Shown here in pieces: positions 7,543-13,480 of a stretch of 13,497 bases of DNA (positions are counted from its first letter, which is position 1; every line of letters begins with the position of its first letter). This DNA is from JAEDES01 sp045649455. Lineage in GTDB: Bacteria; Bacillota_I; Bacilli_A; RF39; UBA660. The notes under the pieces were generated by a model. It was given only the letters and a program-made list of their open reading frames with translations. It searched no databases and had not been told where the DNA came from. A program made the translations under genes and the position numbers. The stretch lies in contig JAZRPV010000002.1 of NCBI GenBank assembly GCA_045649455.1, positions 1 through 13,497 on the forward strand, given 5' to 3'.

Positions 7543-7551
7543 ATTATATCA
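7543..7551 (-). promoter_or_regulatory. Weak extended -10 candidate before scaffold gene
   Basis: Minus strand TGA-TATAAT is a perfect extended -10, with a poor -35 (TTTAAA, 7571-7566, 17 bp away). Transcription would begin near 7536, removing most of the scaffold ribosome site, so a chance match in AT-rich DNA is quite possible. Confidence 0.25.
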
Positions 7552-7566
7552 TATTTTTAATTATTT

Positions 7567-8175
7567 TTAAAGTCCTCTTAATTTTCTAGCATAAATAAAC
7601 CATGGAAATTTTTTCTCTTCAATAACTTCAGATGTTCCTTTATATTCTTGCCAATTATAATTCTCTGGTCGTAATAATACTGTATTATTAACATATAAAG
7701 CGTTCCACATATGAATAGCACCATATATTCCAACTCCACCTGTATTCCAATATTGAGCCGATTTAGATGAAACAGAAGCTACTTCCATATGTAAATGTTC
7801 TCCATAACTCATACCATAATTTCCTGTTCGATAAAATTCATCACCTTGATTATAATGTGTTCCTTGTACAGGAGCAGTAAACGAGTGAGCTACTAAAACA
7901 CGCCCATATTGTAAACTACCATCTGGCATATGTACTTTATCATCACTTTCTAAAATACAGTTATGATCATTTCCTGTATATACTAAAGTCCCAGAAAAAG
8001 GAGCATAACAAGGCATGGCTGTAATAACAGCACCATTTATACTACGTGGTAAAAAGTCAAGAGCTAATACATCATGCTCATCTGGATCACGTGATTCAGT
8101 TAAATATAATGCTTCACATGGAAATAAAGCTACTTCATAACCATCATCAGCTTTTAACTTTTGTCCAGCTATCAT
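7567..8175 (-). CDS. M23-family zinc peptidase, probable cell-wall endopeptidase (lysin)
   Basis: 202 aa. It carries the zinc and active-site pattern of LytM/lysostaphin-type M23 endopeptidases: H34 with D40 (HDVLALDF), H97 (VLVAHSF) and H127-L-H129-M-E (the HxH motif), with a glycine-turn region before it (GNYGMSYGEHLHME). These enzymes cut peptide cross-bridges of peptidoglycan. No signal peptide is visible, so release through the holin encoded upstream is likely. phi29 instead carries its M23 domain in tail-tip protein gp13, so a virion role is an alternative, but location next to the holin favours lysis. The ATG follows AAGAGGTGATTTA, which includes the stop of the preceding gene. Confidence 0.82.
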   Translation of the reverse strand: MIAGQKLKADDGYEVALFPCEALYLTESRDPDEHDVLALDFLPRSINGAVITAMPCYAPFSGTLVYTGNDHNCILESDDKVHMPDGSLQYGRVLVAHSFTAPVQGTHYNQGDEFYRTGNYGMSYGEHLHMEVASVSSKSAQYWNTGGVGIYGAIHMWNALYVNNTVLLRPENYNWQEYKGTSEVIEEKKFPWFIYARKLRGL

Positions 8176-8179
8176 TAAA

Positions 8180-8377
8180 TCACCTCTTAAACTTTCTAGT
8201 TATAAAATAATCATACTCACATTTTTTATTTCTAAAAATTAATCTTCCACATACAATACATTCAATATATGGAATTAAATCATAAAAATTTACAGAATGT
8301 CCACATTTACATTTTACTTTTGTTTCTTCAAGCCATTTAGGATCATAACACCGATTGAAGTTTTTTATCTCCCTCAT
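8180..8377 (-). CDS. Hypothetical 65-aa protein with zinc-ribbon cysteines
   Basis: Not recognised as a named family. Two cysteine knuckles, CKCGH (residues 23-27) and CIVCG (~40-44), about 15 residues apart, look like a zinc ribbon, plus one more Cys in the tail and a basic end (RKFKR). The ribosome site is mediocre (AAAAAGGA, 11 bases before ATG), and the start overlaps the end of the upstream gene by 35 bases, so translation is probably coupled. It sits between holin and peptidase genes. A role in lysis or nucleic-acid binding cannot be settled. Confidence 0.7.
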   Translation of the reverse strand: MREIKNFNRCYDPKWLEETKVKCKCGHSVNFYDLIPYIECIVCGRLIFRNKKCEYDYFITRKFKR

Positions 8378-8534
8378 TAGCTTCTAAATCCTTTTTATAC
8401 TCTTGACATTCTTTATATGATCCTTTAAATAACCTTTTAAATCCTCTTCCATATTTTGTGTTAGAATAAAGTACTACTAAATGTGTACCCTCTTCATCTG
8501 GAAATTGGCTTTTTTCCACTTTTAATTTTTTCAT
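8343..8534 (-). CDS. Hypothetical 63-aa basic protein in lysis region
   Basis: Not recognised. Begins MKKLKVEKSQFP and is rich in Lys and Glu, with a short beta-like stretch (THLVVLYSNTKYGRGFKRLFKG) and a helical charged end. No membrane segment. The ATG at 8534 is chosen because TAGGAG lies nine bases upstream; the TAG is the stop of the holin gene, showing tight coupling. An earlier TTG in frame is only three bases from the ribosome site. Confidence 0.72.
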   Translation of the reverse strand: MKKLKVEKSQFPDEEGTHLVVLYSNTKYGRGFKRLFKGSYKECQEYKKDLEANEGDKKLQSVL

Positions 8535-8546
8535 AAACAATATCTC

Positions 8547-8747
8547 CTATTTAATAATTTTTTCTTCGATATCATCTACTCTTGATTGTAATGTTATTAA
8601 ATTTCCTTGTATAAGCGTTAGTGTTTTTGATATTTCACTCATAGTTGTATCCATGCGTGACATATATGTATTTATAAAGTAAATAAAAGCAATAAAAGAG
8701 GCTACCCCTAAACCATTATTTACAATAGCATTTATTAATTCTTCCAT
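8547..8747 (-). CDS. Holin, BhlA/UviB-type
   Basis: 66 aa. One hydrophobic helix at ~10-30 (NNGLGVASFIAFIYFINTYM) with a short N-terminal tail, then an amphipathic coiled-coil region (MSEISKTLTLIQGNLITLQSRVDDIEEKIIK). This is the layout of the BhlA/UviB holin-like family found beside lysins in Firmicute phages. It would make membrane lesions letting the M23 enzyme reach the wall. It is the first gene after a candidate promoter and lies right after the DNA polymerase gene. Start supported by AGTAGGG eight bases before ATG. Confidence 0.85.
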   Translation of the reverse strand: MEELINAIVNNGLGVASFIAFIYFINTYMSRMDTTMSEISKTLTLIQGNLITLQSRVDDIEEKIIK

Positions 8748-8775
8748 AAAGACAACCCTACTTTCCTATAATACT

Positions 8776-8784
8776 ATTATACCA
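8776..8784 (-). promoter_or_regulatory. Extended -10 promoter before holin/late genes
   Basis: Minus strand TGG-TATAAT (8784-8776) is a perfect extended -10. No good -35 is found at 16-18 bp (TATTAA at best). The predicted start near 8769 leaves the holin ribosome site intact. It lies in the 41-bp gap between DNA polymerase and holin, at the change from replication to lysis and virion genes, where a late promoter is expected. A weak -35 fits activation by a phage regulator, as with phi29 late promoter A3 and gp4. Confidence 0.5.
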
Positions 8785-8788
8785 CATT

Positions 8789-10525
8789 TTAGAATTTTTT
8801 AATAGCCCCTATTAGCTTTTTATCTTCTTTTATTGTAAACTCAGTTTCTACTAAATTTACACCACCTTTAACATGCTTAAATGCAAGTTTTCCATCAACC
8901 TTTAATCCCTCTTTAAAATTCTCCCATGTTACTTGATCATAACACCTATTAGGTAACCCAGCACATGTAATATTTATTTCTCCATCAATTTCTTCCAAAT
9001 AAGTTTTCTGTCTTATAAACTTTGCACGTGTAAAATGTGATTCATGTTTCCATGCTCCAAGTTTTACATCATCAATTTCACAAAATTTTTGTAATTCTTC
9101 AATTGGTAAAAGTGTATGTATTGAATCAGTATCTGAATAACAATATAAATCTTTTCCATACTTTTCAATTGAATAAGTTTTTATTGCTTGAGATGTTCGT
9201 ATTGTTTTATCTCTAGCATAAGCTGTAATAAATGCTCCCATCGGTAAATATACACCCTCTTTTTTGTCTTTTTCTCCAAGTTTATATTTAACAATTTCAT
9301 CTTCTAAATAAGGTATTTTACTTTGAACATCAAGTGAAGTCGCGAATTTGCCATAGAGGGAGTTGAGCATGATTTTTGCAACTTGCCTCATTCCTTTATT
9401 TCCTGTTATAGTTGATTCATTTTTAACTTCAATCCATTTATCAATATATGTAGTAAATAAACCTCTCATTCCTTTAAATTTCCAACCACACTCATAATGT
9501 AAGTCATATACATCATATTGTTCTAAAAATAATTTTAAATCAATTGAAGTAAGAGTTAAAGCCACAGGCTCAATTCCAGAATCAGTAATATATTCATTAT
9601 CAATAAATCTGGAATGCTTTATCTGTATTGTAGGAATTTTTCCCTCTTTTATTTTAAAACTACATGTTAATCTTTGAATATATAATGGATATACTTTATC
9701 TTCTACATATTCACCAACATAAAAGAATGGTTCTCCAAATGGTAAAATTTCATTATACATTACACTAGGATATAAACTATTTACATCTAATACTTCTCCA
9801 GCTCCTGTTGTTTTTCCTTTATATAAAGGATTACAATAAGTAAAACCACCTCTATATGCTCTTCTAATATCTTTATCAATTTCATAATTAAGTGGCTTAT
9901 ATAATGATCTAAATCTATTTAATTTCATTATATTTTTATATTCACCTAAAGCGTTACTTCCAGCTGTCATTCTAGTTAATCCCATATTAAATAAATATGA
10001 TAAAGCACGTGCTACGATAACAACATCATTCCTAACATAATCTATTTCTTCTTTAGTAAGAATGTGTCCAATTTCACGTGGTAAATTATAATCTATCTCA
10101 AGCTTGTTTTCTGGTATTTTAAAAGTTTTCGGCATTGATTCAACTGTTTGATTAATGATTTTTAAAGAATCAATAAAAGTAACTTTCTTTGTCTTTTTTC
10201 CAACCTCAAAATATACTTCTATCTGGTAAAATAATCCCATATCAGAAATAAGAGTTGAAAAGGTATTATTCCTCTTTTCTCTTTTTTCTACATATTCATA
10301 ACCATTACTCATTAAATAATAAAGAATAAATTCTCCATCAAATTTTAAGTTATGAAAATATACATATGGATTATGTTCTTTCTTTATTCGTTCAAAGAAT
10401 GAATCAATACTATTTCCAATATCTACTTTTTCTGGATCTTCGATATCACATAAAGCCCAAGCCCATACATAACTTTCATCTTCAAGCCATGTTGCTGTTT
10501 CAAAATCAGCTGTAAATCTTTTCAT
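8789..10525 (-). CDS. Protein-primed family-B DNA polymerase (phi29 type)
   Basis: 578 aa (phi29 575). Replicates linear DNA from a protein primer with strand displacement and proofreading. Exonuclease: ExoI D7-F-E9, ExoII N59-L-K-F-D63, ExoIII Y163-x3-D167. The YxGG hinge is Y224-R-G-G. Polymerase motif A D247-V-N-S-L-Y-P, motif B K384-x3-N388-S-L-Y-G, motif C Y-S-D465-T-D467-S, and K507-T-Y509. Insert regions typical of protein-primed enzymes, TPR1 (~258-355, including PTIQIKHSRF) and TPR2 (~397-425), are present. All catalytic residues are intact. The ATG shares bases with the stop of the terminal-protein gene (TAATG), so the two partners are made together. Confidence 0.97.
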   Translation of the reverse strand: MKRFTADFETATWLEDESYVWAWALCDIEDPEKVDIGNSIDSFFERIKKEHNPYVYFHNLKFDGEFILYYLMSNGYEYVEKREKRNNTFSTLISDMGLFYQIEVYFEVGKKTKKVTFIDSLKIINQTVESMPKTFKIPENKLEIDYNLPREIGHILTKEEIDYVRNDVVIVARALSYLFNMGLTRMTAGSNALGEYKNIMKLNRFRSLYKPLNYEIDKDIRRAYRGGFTYCNPLYKGKTTGAGEVLDVNSLYPSVMYNEILPFGEPFFYVGEYVEDKVYPLYIQRLTCSFKIKEGKIPTIQIKHSRFIDNEYITDSGIEPVALTLTSIDLKLFLEQYDVYDLHYECGWKFKGMRGLFTTYIDKWIEVKNESTITGNKGMRQVAKIMLNSLYGKFATSLDVQSKIPYLEDEIVKYKLGEKDKKEGVYLPMGAFITAYARDKTIRTSQAIKTYSIEKYGKDLYCYSDTDSIHTLLPIEELQKFCEIDDVKLGAWKHESHFTRAKFIRQKTYLEEIDGEINITCAGLPNRCYDQVTWENFKEGLKVDGKLAFKHVKGGVNLVETEFTIKEDKKLIGAIKKF

Positions 10526-11274
10526 TACACATTAATATCTTCAATTCCTAAATGAAATAATAATGTTGAATCAAAAGCTTCTTGATTATCAGAAAATCCA
10601 CCATAAAATAAACTGTCACTTTCTTTATACCATAAGAATAAATCCATCAACACTGGTGACTGTTTTACATATTCATAAAATTTAGATGGATTTTTTATTT
10701 TATCTAATTCATGTTTTAATACATCATAATTCTGAAAATTAGAAATACCCTCTAAAGCCTTGTAAAAATTATCTCTAAATTGAATATCTTTACTCATTTT
10801 ATAATCCATTTTTCCAAGTTGTTTTATTCTTTCAGCTAATCTATCAAAAGTTGCTCCAGAAGATGTTTCAAGTTTTTCAAAGCTCATCTCAATTGCTCTA
10901 ATTTCAGAAAGTCTTTCATCACCCATTCCAATTGATGGACGTTCTTCTAAAATAGTACGTTTTTCTTTTGCTAAATTTCTTAAAGCTCTATTTCTTGCTA
11001 AACGTAATTGTCTGTATTCATATTTTGAAATTTCAACTCCAGATTCCATCATTACAGTAGATTTCAAATTCTCTGGAGTAGCACTTTGCAAACTAGCAAT
11101 TACTCTATTAAGTTCTTTACGTGTATGTATATGATCTCTTATTTCTTTATATTCCGGAGCTTCTGGTAAATAATCAGCTTGTGTATCTAAATCACCAAGT
11201 ATTTTATTAAAACGTGACACAGCTTTACTTAACTTGATATAATCTCCTCTTTTCCATTTAATTTGTGATTCCAT
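10525..11274 (-). CDS. Terminal protein, primer for DNA replication (phi29 gp3-like)
   Basis: 249 aa (phi29 gp3 266). It becomes covalently bound to each 5' DNA end and supplies the hydroxyl group that starts synthesis. Identified by place directly before the polymerase, size, basic helical character, and similarity around HTRKELNRVIASL (phi29 FETRKEFNKWKEQ). The N-terminal ~1-130 is basic and should bind DNA; the C-terminal ~170-249 should be the priming domain. By placing D220-S221 (YKESDSLFYGG) against phi29 FDS(232)EG, Ser221 is my candidate priming residue; Ser219 or Tyr224 are alternatives. The ribosome site CGAGGTG includes the end of the upstream gene. Confidence 0.87.
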   Translation of the reverse strand: MESQIKWKRGDYIKLSKAVSRFNKILGDLDTQADYLPEAPEYKEIRDHIHTRKELNRVIASLQSATPENLKSTVMMESGVEISKYEYRQLRLARNRALRNLAKEKRTILEERPSIGMGDERLSEIRAIEMSFEKLETSSGATFDRLAERIKQLGKMDYKMSKDIQFRDNFYKALEGISNFQNYDVLKHELDKIKNPSKFYEYVKQSPVLMDLFLWYKESDSLFYGGFSDNQEAFDSTLLFHLGIEDINV

Positions 11275-11277
11275 ATA

Positions 11278-11598
11278 CTACACCTCGATTTCTGTAAAAG
11301 ATACATGATCCTTTTTAATGATAATTGTATAATCATTAGTCACATCAGTATATCTTTTAATATAAAAACCTCTCTTTTCAATTTTTAAATAATAAGCCAT
11401 TAGTAAATAAAATCTAATTGAAATTTTTACTCCATATTTAGCTATTATTTTATCCTCTTCAGTTTTAATAAAGGCTTCATACCCCCTCAAAAATCGATCC
11501 TTATTAAAAGAAGAGGAAAAGTAAAAACGATTTTTTAATAACTCAACATATTCAACCGATTCTGTTAAATCATAATATATTTTTTCACTCTTCCTCAT
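11278..11598 (-). CDS. Hypothetical 106-aa replication-operon protein
   Basis: Not recognised. A helical N-terminal half (SVEYVELLKNRFYF...) is rich in aromatic and charged residues, then comes a stretch with hydrophobic character (ISIRFYLLMAYYLKI, ~58-72) and a beta-like C-terminus. It lies between the SSB-like gene and the terminal-protein gene, three bases before the latter, so a replication helper role is plausible but not shown. Strong ribosome site AAGAGGTGATAGT before ATG. Confidence 0.8.
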   Translation of the reverse strand: MRKSEKIYYDLTESVEYVELLKNRFYFSSSFNKDRFLRGYEAFIKTEEDKIIAKYGVKISIRFYLLMAYYLKIEKRGFYIKRYTDVTNDYTIIIKKDHVSFTEIEV

Positions 11599-11609
11599 AC
11601 TATCACCTC

Positions 11610-12047
11610 TTAAATAAGTTCAAATCCTAAACCTTTATTTTTGCTTCCTTTAATATCTTTTTCAGTTATTTTAATTTCTAAACCATCTTTAATAACATCA
11701 TTTCCAAAACGTGCTATAAAACGTAACATCTGAATAGCAAATATTTTACTTGCTGTTACATAAGTTTTTCCTTGATCATCAATTAAAATAGTTATCTTTT
11801 TATTTAATGGAGCCTCTAGTTCATCACCATTTTCATCTTTATAATAATCAAAGTTCTTTATTAATACTTCTTTAATTCTTAAACTTTGACCTTTACAATC
11901 ATTTAATTTAAAATCACAACTTGCGTTGTCTAAATTGTATAAAGTTTTAACATCACTTGAATCAATAGTAGTATAAATACTCATTTTAGTACTTGATTCA
12001 TGTTTCTCAATATCACCGAAATTAGTTACTACTAAACTATTCTCCAT
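11610..12047 (-). CDS. Probable second single-stranded-DNA-binding-like protein
   Basis: 145 aa. The pattern (SIYTTID...LYNLDNASCDFKLNDCKGQSLRIKEVLIKNF...KITILIDDQGKTYVTASKIFAIQMLRFIARFG...GLEIKITEKDIKG...LGFELI) resembles a non-canonical SSB-type protein I associate with small Firmicute phages and mobile elements: an N-terminal strand set, an L.DC motif, an LIDD.GK.Y core, a helix and a final beta strand. It is not the ordinary bacterial OB-fold SSB, which is the next gene upstream. The start overlaps that gene by 11 bases, with GAGG nine bases before ATG. The assignment is from memory of the pattern; gene reality is sure, function less so. Confidence 0.5.
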   Translation of the reverse strand: MENSLVVTNFGDIEKHESSTKMSIYTTIDSSDVKTLYNLDNASCDFKLNDCKGQSLRIKEVLIKNFDYYKDENGDELEAPLNKKITILIDDQGKTYVTASKIFAIQMLRFIARFGNDVIKDGLEIKITEKDIKGSKNKGLGFELI

Positions 12048-12375
12048 CTTCTACAACCTCAACTTTCTTTGGCTGTAAATATTTTATTCTGTTTACTCTA
12101 ACTTCTGTCTTATAATGCTTTACTTCATCTTTTTCATAAGTAGATGTATAAAGATTTCCCTCTACAGCTAACATATCACCTTTTTTACAAAATTCTTTCA
12201 TGTTTTCAGCTGAAGCATTCCAAATACTACAACTTATAAAATCAGCCTCAACTTCACCCTCACTATTTTTGTAATTTCTAGGTACAGCTAAAGTAAAATT
12301 AATTACTTTACTTTCTCCTACTTCCTTTAATTCTAAATCATTAGTTAATCTTCCAATTAATACAACATTATTCAT
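12037..12375 (-). CDS. ssb: Single-stranded DNA-binding protein (OB fold)
   Basis: 112 aa, canonical bacterial SSB core: MNNVVLIGRLTNDLELKE, then NFTLAVPRNY, EADFISCSIWNASAENMKEF and KKGDMLAVEGNLYTSTYE. It coats the long displaced strands made by protein-primed replication. It is shorter than cellular SSBs and lacks the usual DDDIPF tip, but ends acidic (EVVEDGE). Ribosome site GAGG ten bases before ATG. phi29 uses an unrelated SSB (gp5), so a cellular-type SSB here suggests exchange with host or other phages. Confidence 0.95.
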   Translation of the reverse strand: MNNVVLIGRLTNDLELKEVGESKVINFTLAVPRNYKNSEGEVEADFISCSIWNASAENMKEFCKKGDMLAVEGNLYTSTYEKDEVKHYKTEVRVNRIKYLQPKKVEVVEDGE

Positions 12376-12380
12376 AAAAT

Positions 12381-12497
12381 TTATTCCTCACTTTCTTTTT
12401 CTAATTCTTCTAATTCAATGTCATGTACTAATTTAATTGAACATACAATTATTCCTATATTCAATATAATAAGTAAAATTATTAATAGTAATAAAAT
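12381..12497 (-). CDS. Hypothetical 38-aa membrane microprotein with non-AUG start
   Basis: Not recognised. Frame reads an almost pure Ile/Leu membrane helix (LLLLIILLIILNIGIIVC), then an acidic amphipathic tail (SIKLVHDIELEELEKESEE), and stops just before the SSB ribosome site. A strong AAAGGAG precedes it, but there is no ATG, GTG or suitably placed TTG. The best start is ATT at 12497, nine bases after GGAG, because the leader AGTGACATAATT matches AGTGACATAATG, the true start context of the gene at 13266. ATA at 12500 is the alternative. Coding is supported by the clean helix-plus-tail layout and by position. It may anchor replication at the membrane; that is a guess. Confidence 0.55.
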   Translation of the reverse strand: MLLLLIILLIILNIGIIVCSIKLVHDIELEELEKESEE

Positions 12498-12525
12498 TAT
12501 GTCACTCTCCTTTCTTTAATATATA

Positions 12526-12594
12526 ATAAAAGGTATAATTATAATTTAATATGTTAGGGAGATTCTCCTTTCTAAATATTTTTATACCTTTTAT
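12526..12594 (-). promoter_or_regulatory. 13-bp inverted repeat with inner hairpin hiding a ribosome-site-like motif
   Basis: A perfect 13-bp inverted repeat (12594-12582 with 12538-12526; arm ATAAAAGGTATAA) encloses 43 bases. Inside it, GGAG (12568-12565) can pair with CTCC (12561-12558), covering an AAAGGAG motif that is not followed by any ATG. A TATAAT (12543-12538) is present without a -35. This 100-bp stretch lies between the 46-aa gene and the membrane microprotein. It could be an operator, an RNA structure or a processing site; no T-run makes it a poor terminator. Confidence 0.45.
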
Positions 12595-12600
12595 CACCTT

Positions 12601-12741
12601 TTAGCATTTAACAAATATATATTTTTGACCTCTACTTTTATACGATAATAATGATTTATAACCTATTCCAAGAAATTCAGCTATCTCATGTAATGTTCCT
12701 AAACATATAAAAGTATCATCTTCATAAATTGCCCATATCAT
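12601..12741 (-). CDS. Small 46-aa putative HTH-like DNA-binding protein
   Basis: Reads MIWAIYEDDTFICLGTLHEIAEFLG..., then IGYKSLLSYKSRGQKYIFVKC. The layout (a short beta start, GT-HEIAEFLGI helix, turn, K-SLLSY helix, then a basic beta end) matches a very common class of tiny Firmicute-phage proteins with a helix-turn-helix-like core. GTGAGG lies five bases before ATG, and the gene follows the 47-aa gene by seven bases. It could be a regulator of this operon, perhaps acting on the inverted repeat just downstream. Too short for many gene callers. Confidence 0.75.
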   Translation of the reverse strand: MIWAIYEDDTFICLGTLHEIAEFLGIGYKSLLSYKSRGQKYIFVKC

Positions 12742-12748
12742 AAATACC

Positions 12749-12892
12749 TCACATATACTTATATGAATTTATTATTTTTAACTTTTTACTATATTTTATC
12801 TTATTCATAAACTTTTGTCTATCATATTCGGTTTTAAAATATTTTTTAAAAGATTTTAATGTATTTAAATCAATTAATTCTAAATAGATCAT
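12749..12892 (-). CDS. Hypothetical 47-aa basic microprotein
   Basis: Not recognised as a named family. Reads MIYLELIDLNTLKSFKKYF..., then TEYDRQKFMNKIKYSKKLKIINSYKYM: a short acidic-hydrophobic strand followed by a very Lys/Tyr-rich helical part. The start overlaps the stop of the upstream gene (TAATG) with GAGG seven bases before, a clear sign of coupled translation. The ET/EYDR.KFM.K.KYS.KL pattern recalls small proteins of other Firmicute phages. Nucleic-acid binding is possible from the charge. Confidence 0.72.
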   Translation of the reverse strand: MIYLELIDLNTLKSFKKYFKTEYDRQKFMNKIKYSKKLKIINSYKYM

Positions 12893-13266
12893 TATACTAC
12901 CTCAAATATACAACTTGATAGATTGTGAGTGTCAGTTTTTAGATATTTACTCCCATTTGTCCATATATGAATTATCCCACTTTTATTTATATCTAAATGT
13001 AAATCACACATGTTATAATTATTTCTCATATAATATTCAAACATAGGAGTAAAATCAACTACATCACTACAACAACTAACTATATAATACTTAAAATCCT
13101 TTAAATGTTTATCATATTCAGTATGACCAATCACATACATTAAACGATAACCACTATCATGTAATTTTCTTTGTTGAATTATATAAATACCTTTAAACAA
13201 AGGAATTTCATCACTATGCTTTAATTTGATTGCTTTGTCTAATAAATATTGACTATGTTTATTCAT
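12892..13266 (-). CDS. Hypothetical 124-aa early protein
   Basis: Not recognised. A helical N-terminus (NKHSQYLLDKAIKLKHSDE) is followed by a beta-rich body (GIYIIQQRKLHDSGYRLMYVIGHTEYDKHLKDFKYYIVSCCSDVVDF) and a C-terminal segment (CDLHLDINKSGIIHIWTNG). The repeated aromatic beta strands suggest a compact globular domain. The ATG at 13266 is preferred over the GTG at 13293 because AAAGGA lies nine bases before it; the intervening residues overlap the previous gene. Probably an early host-takeover or regulatory protein by position only. Confidence 0.78.
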   Translation of the reverse strand: MNKHSQYLLDKAIKLKHSDEIPLFKGIYIIQQRKLHDSGYRLMYVIGHTEYDKHLKDFKYYIVSCCSDVVDFTPMFEYYMRNNYNMCDLHLDINKSGIIHIWTNGSKYLKTDTHNLSSCIFEVV

Positions 13267-13270
13267 TATG

Positions 13271-13480
13271 TCACTTCCTTTTTCCGAATTCACGTTTTTC
13301 TAGCTTTATCTCTACTGGTTGTTCAAATAATAAAAGCATTTCTCTTAATTCTTCAAGTGTTCTTATCTCTTTTTGTATCTCATTTATTGTTAAGTCATAT
13401 GGTTTAGTAGAATACACTAGTCTATTACTTAATATTCGTACCATATTTTTTAAGTAGTTTATTTCTTCATCTTTTCCCAT
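13271..13480 (-). CDS. Hypothetical 69-aa coiled-coil early protein
   Basis: Not recognised. Charged and helical throughout: EEINYLKNMVRILSNRL then INEIQKEIRTLEELREMLLLFEQ, with a basic end (KLEKREFGKRK). No membrane segment or Cys motif. Excellent ribosome site AGAGGAG before ATG. It is the first complete gene in transcription order, only 17 bases from the window edge, so the operon promoter and upstream genes are outside. Confidence 0.78.
   Translation of the reverse strand: MGKDEEINYLKNMVRILSNRLVYSTKPYDLTINEIQKEIRTLEELREMLLLFEQPVEIKLEKREFGKRK

Noticed and set aside
8800..8821. Inverted repeat followed by a T-run on the plus strand, read as a terminator
   Set aside because: It would terminate rightward transcription, but no plus-strand gene or promoter exists in the window; the minus-strand side has no T-run.
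11610..12047. 145-aa protein as a phi29 gp6-type double-strand DNA-binding protein
   Set aside because: gp6 is a short, largely helical protein; this sequence is longer, predominantly beta and carries an L.DC/LIDD.GK pattern closer to SSB-like proteins.
12502..12597. 31-codon GTG-initiated ORF between the 46-aa and membrane microgenes
   Set aside because: No convincing ribosome site before the GTG, unremarkable composition, and it runs through the perfect inverted repeat. An open frame of this length is expected by chance fairly often.
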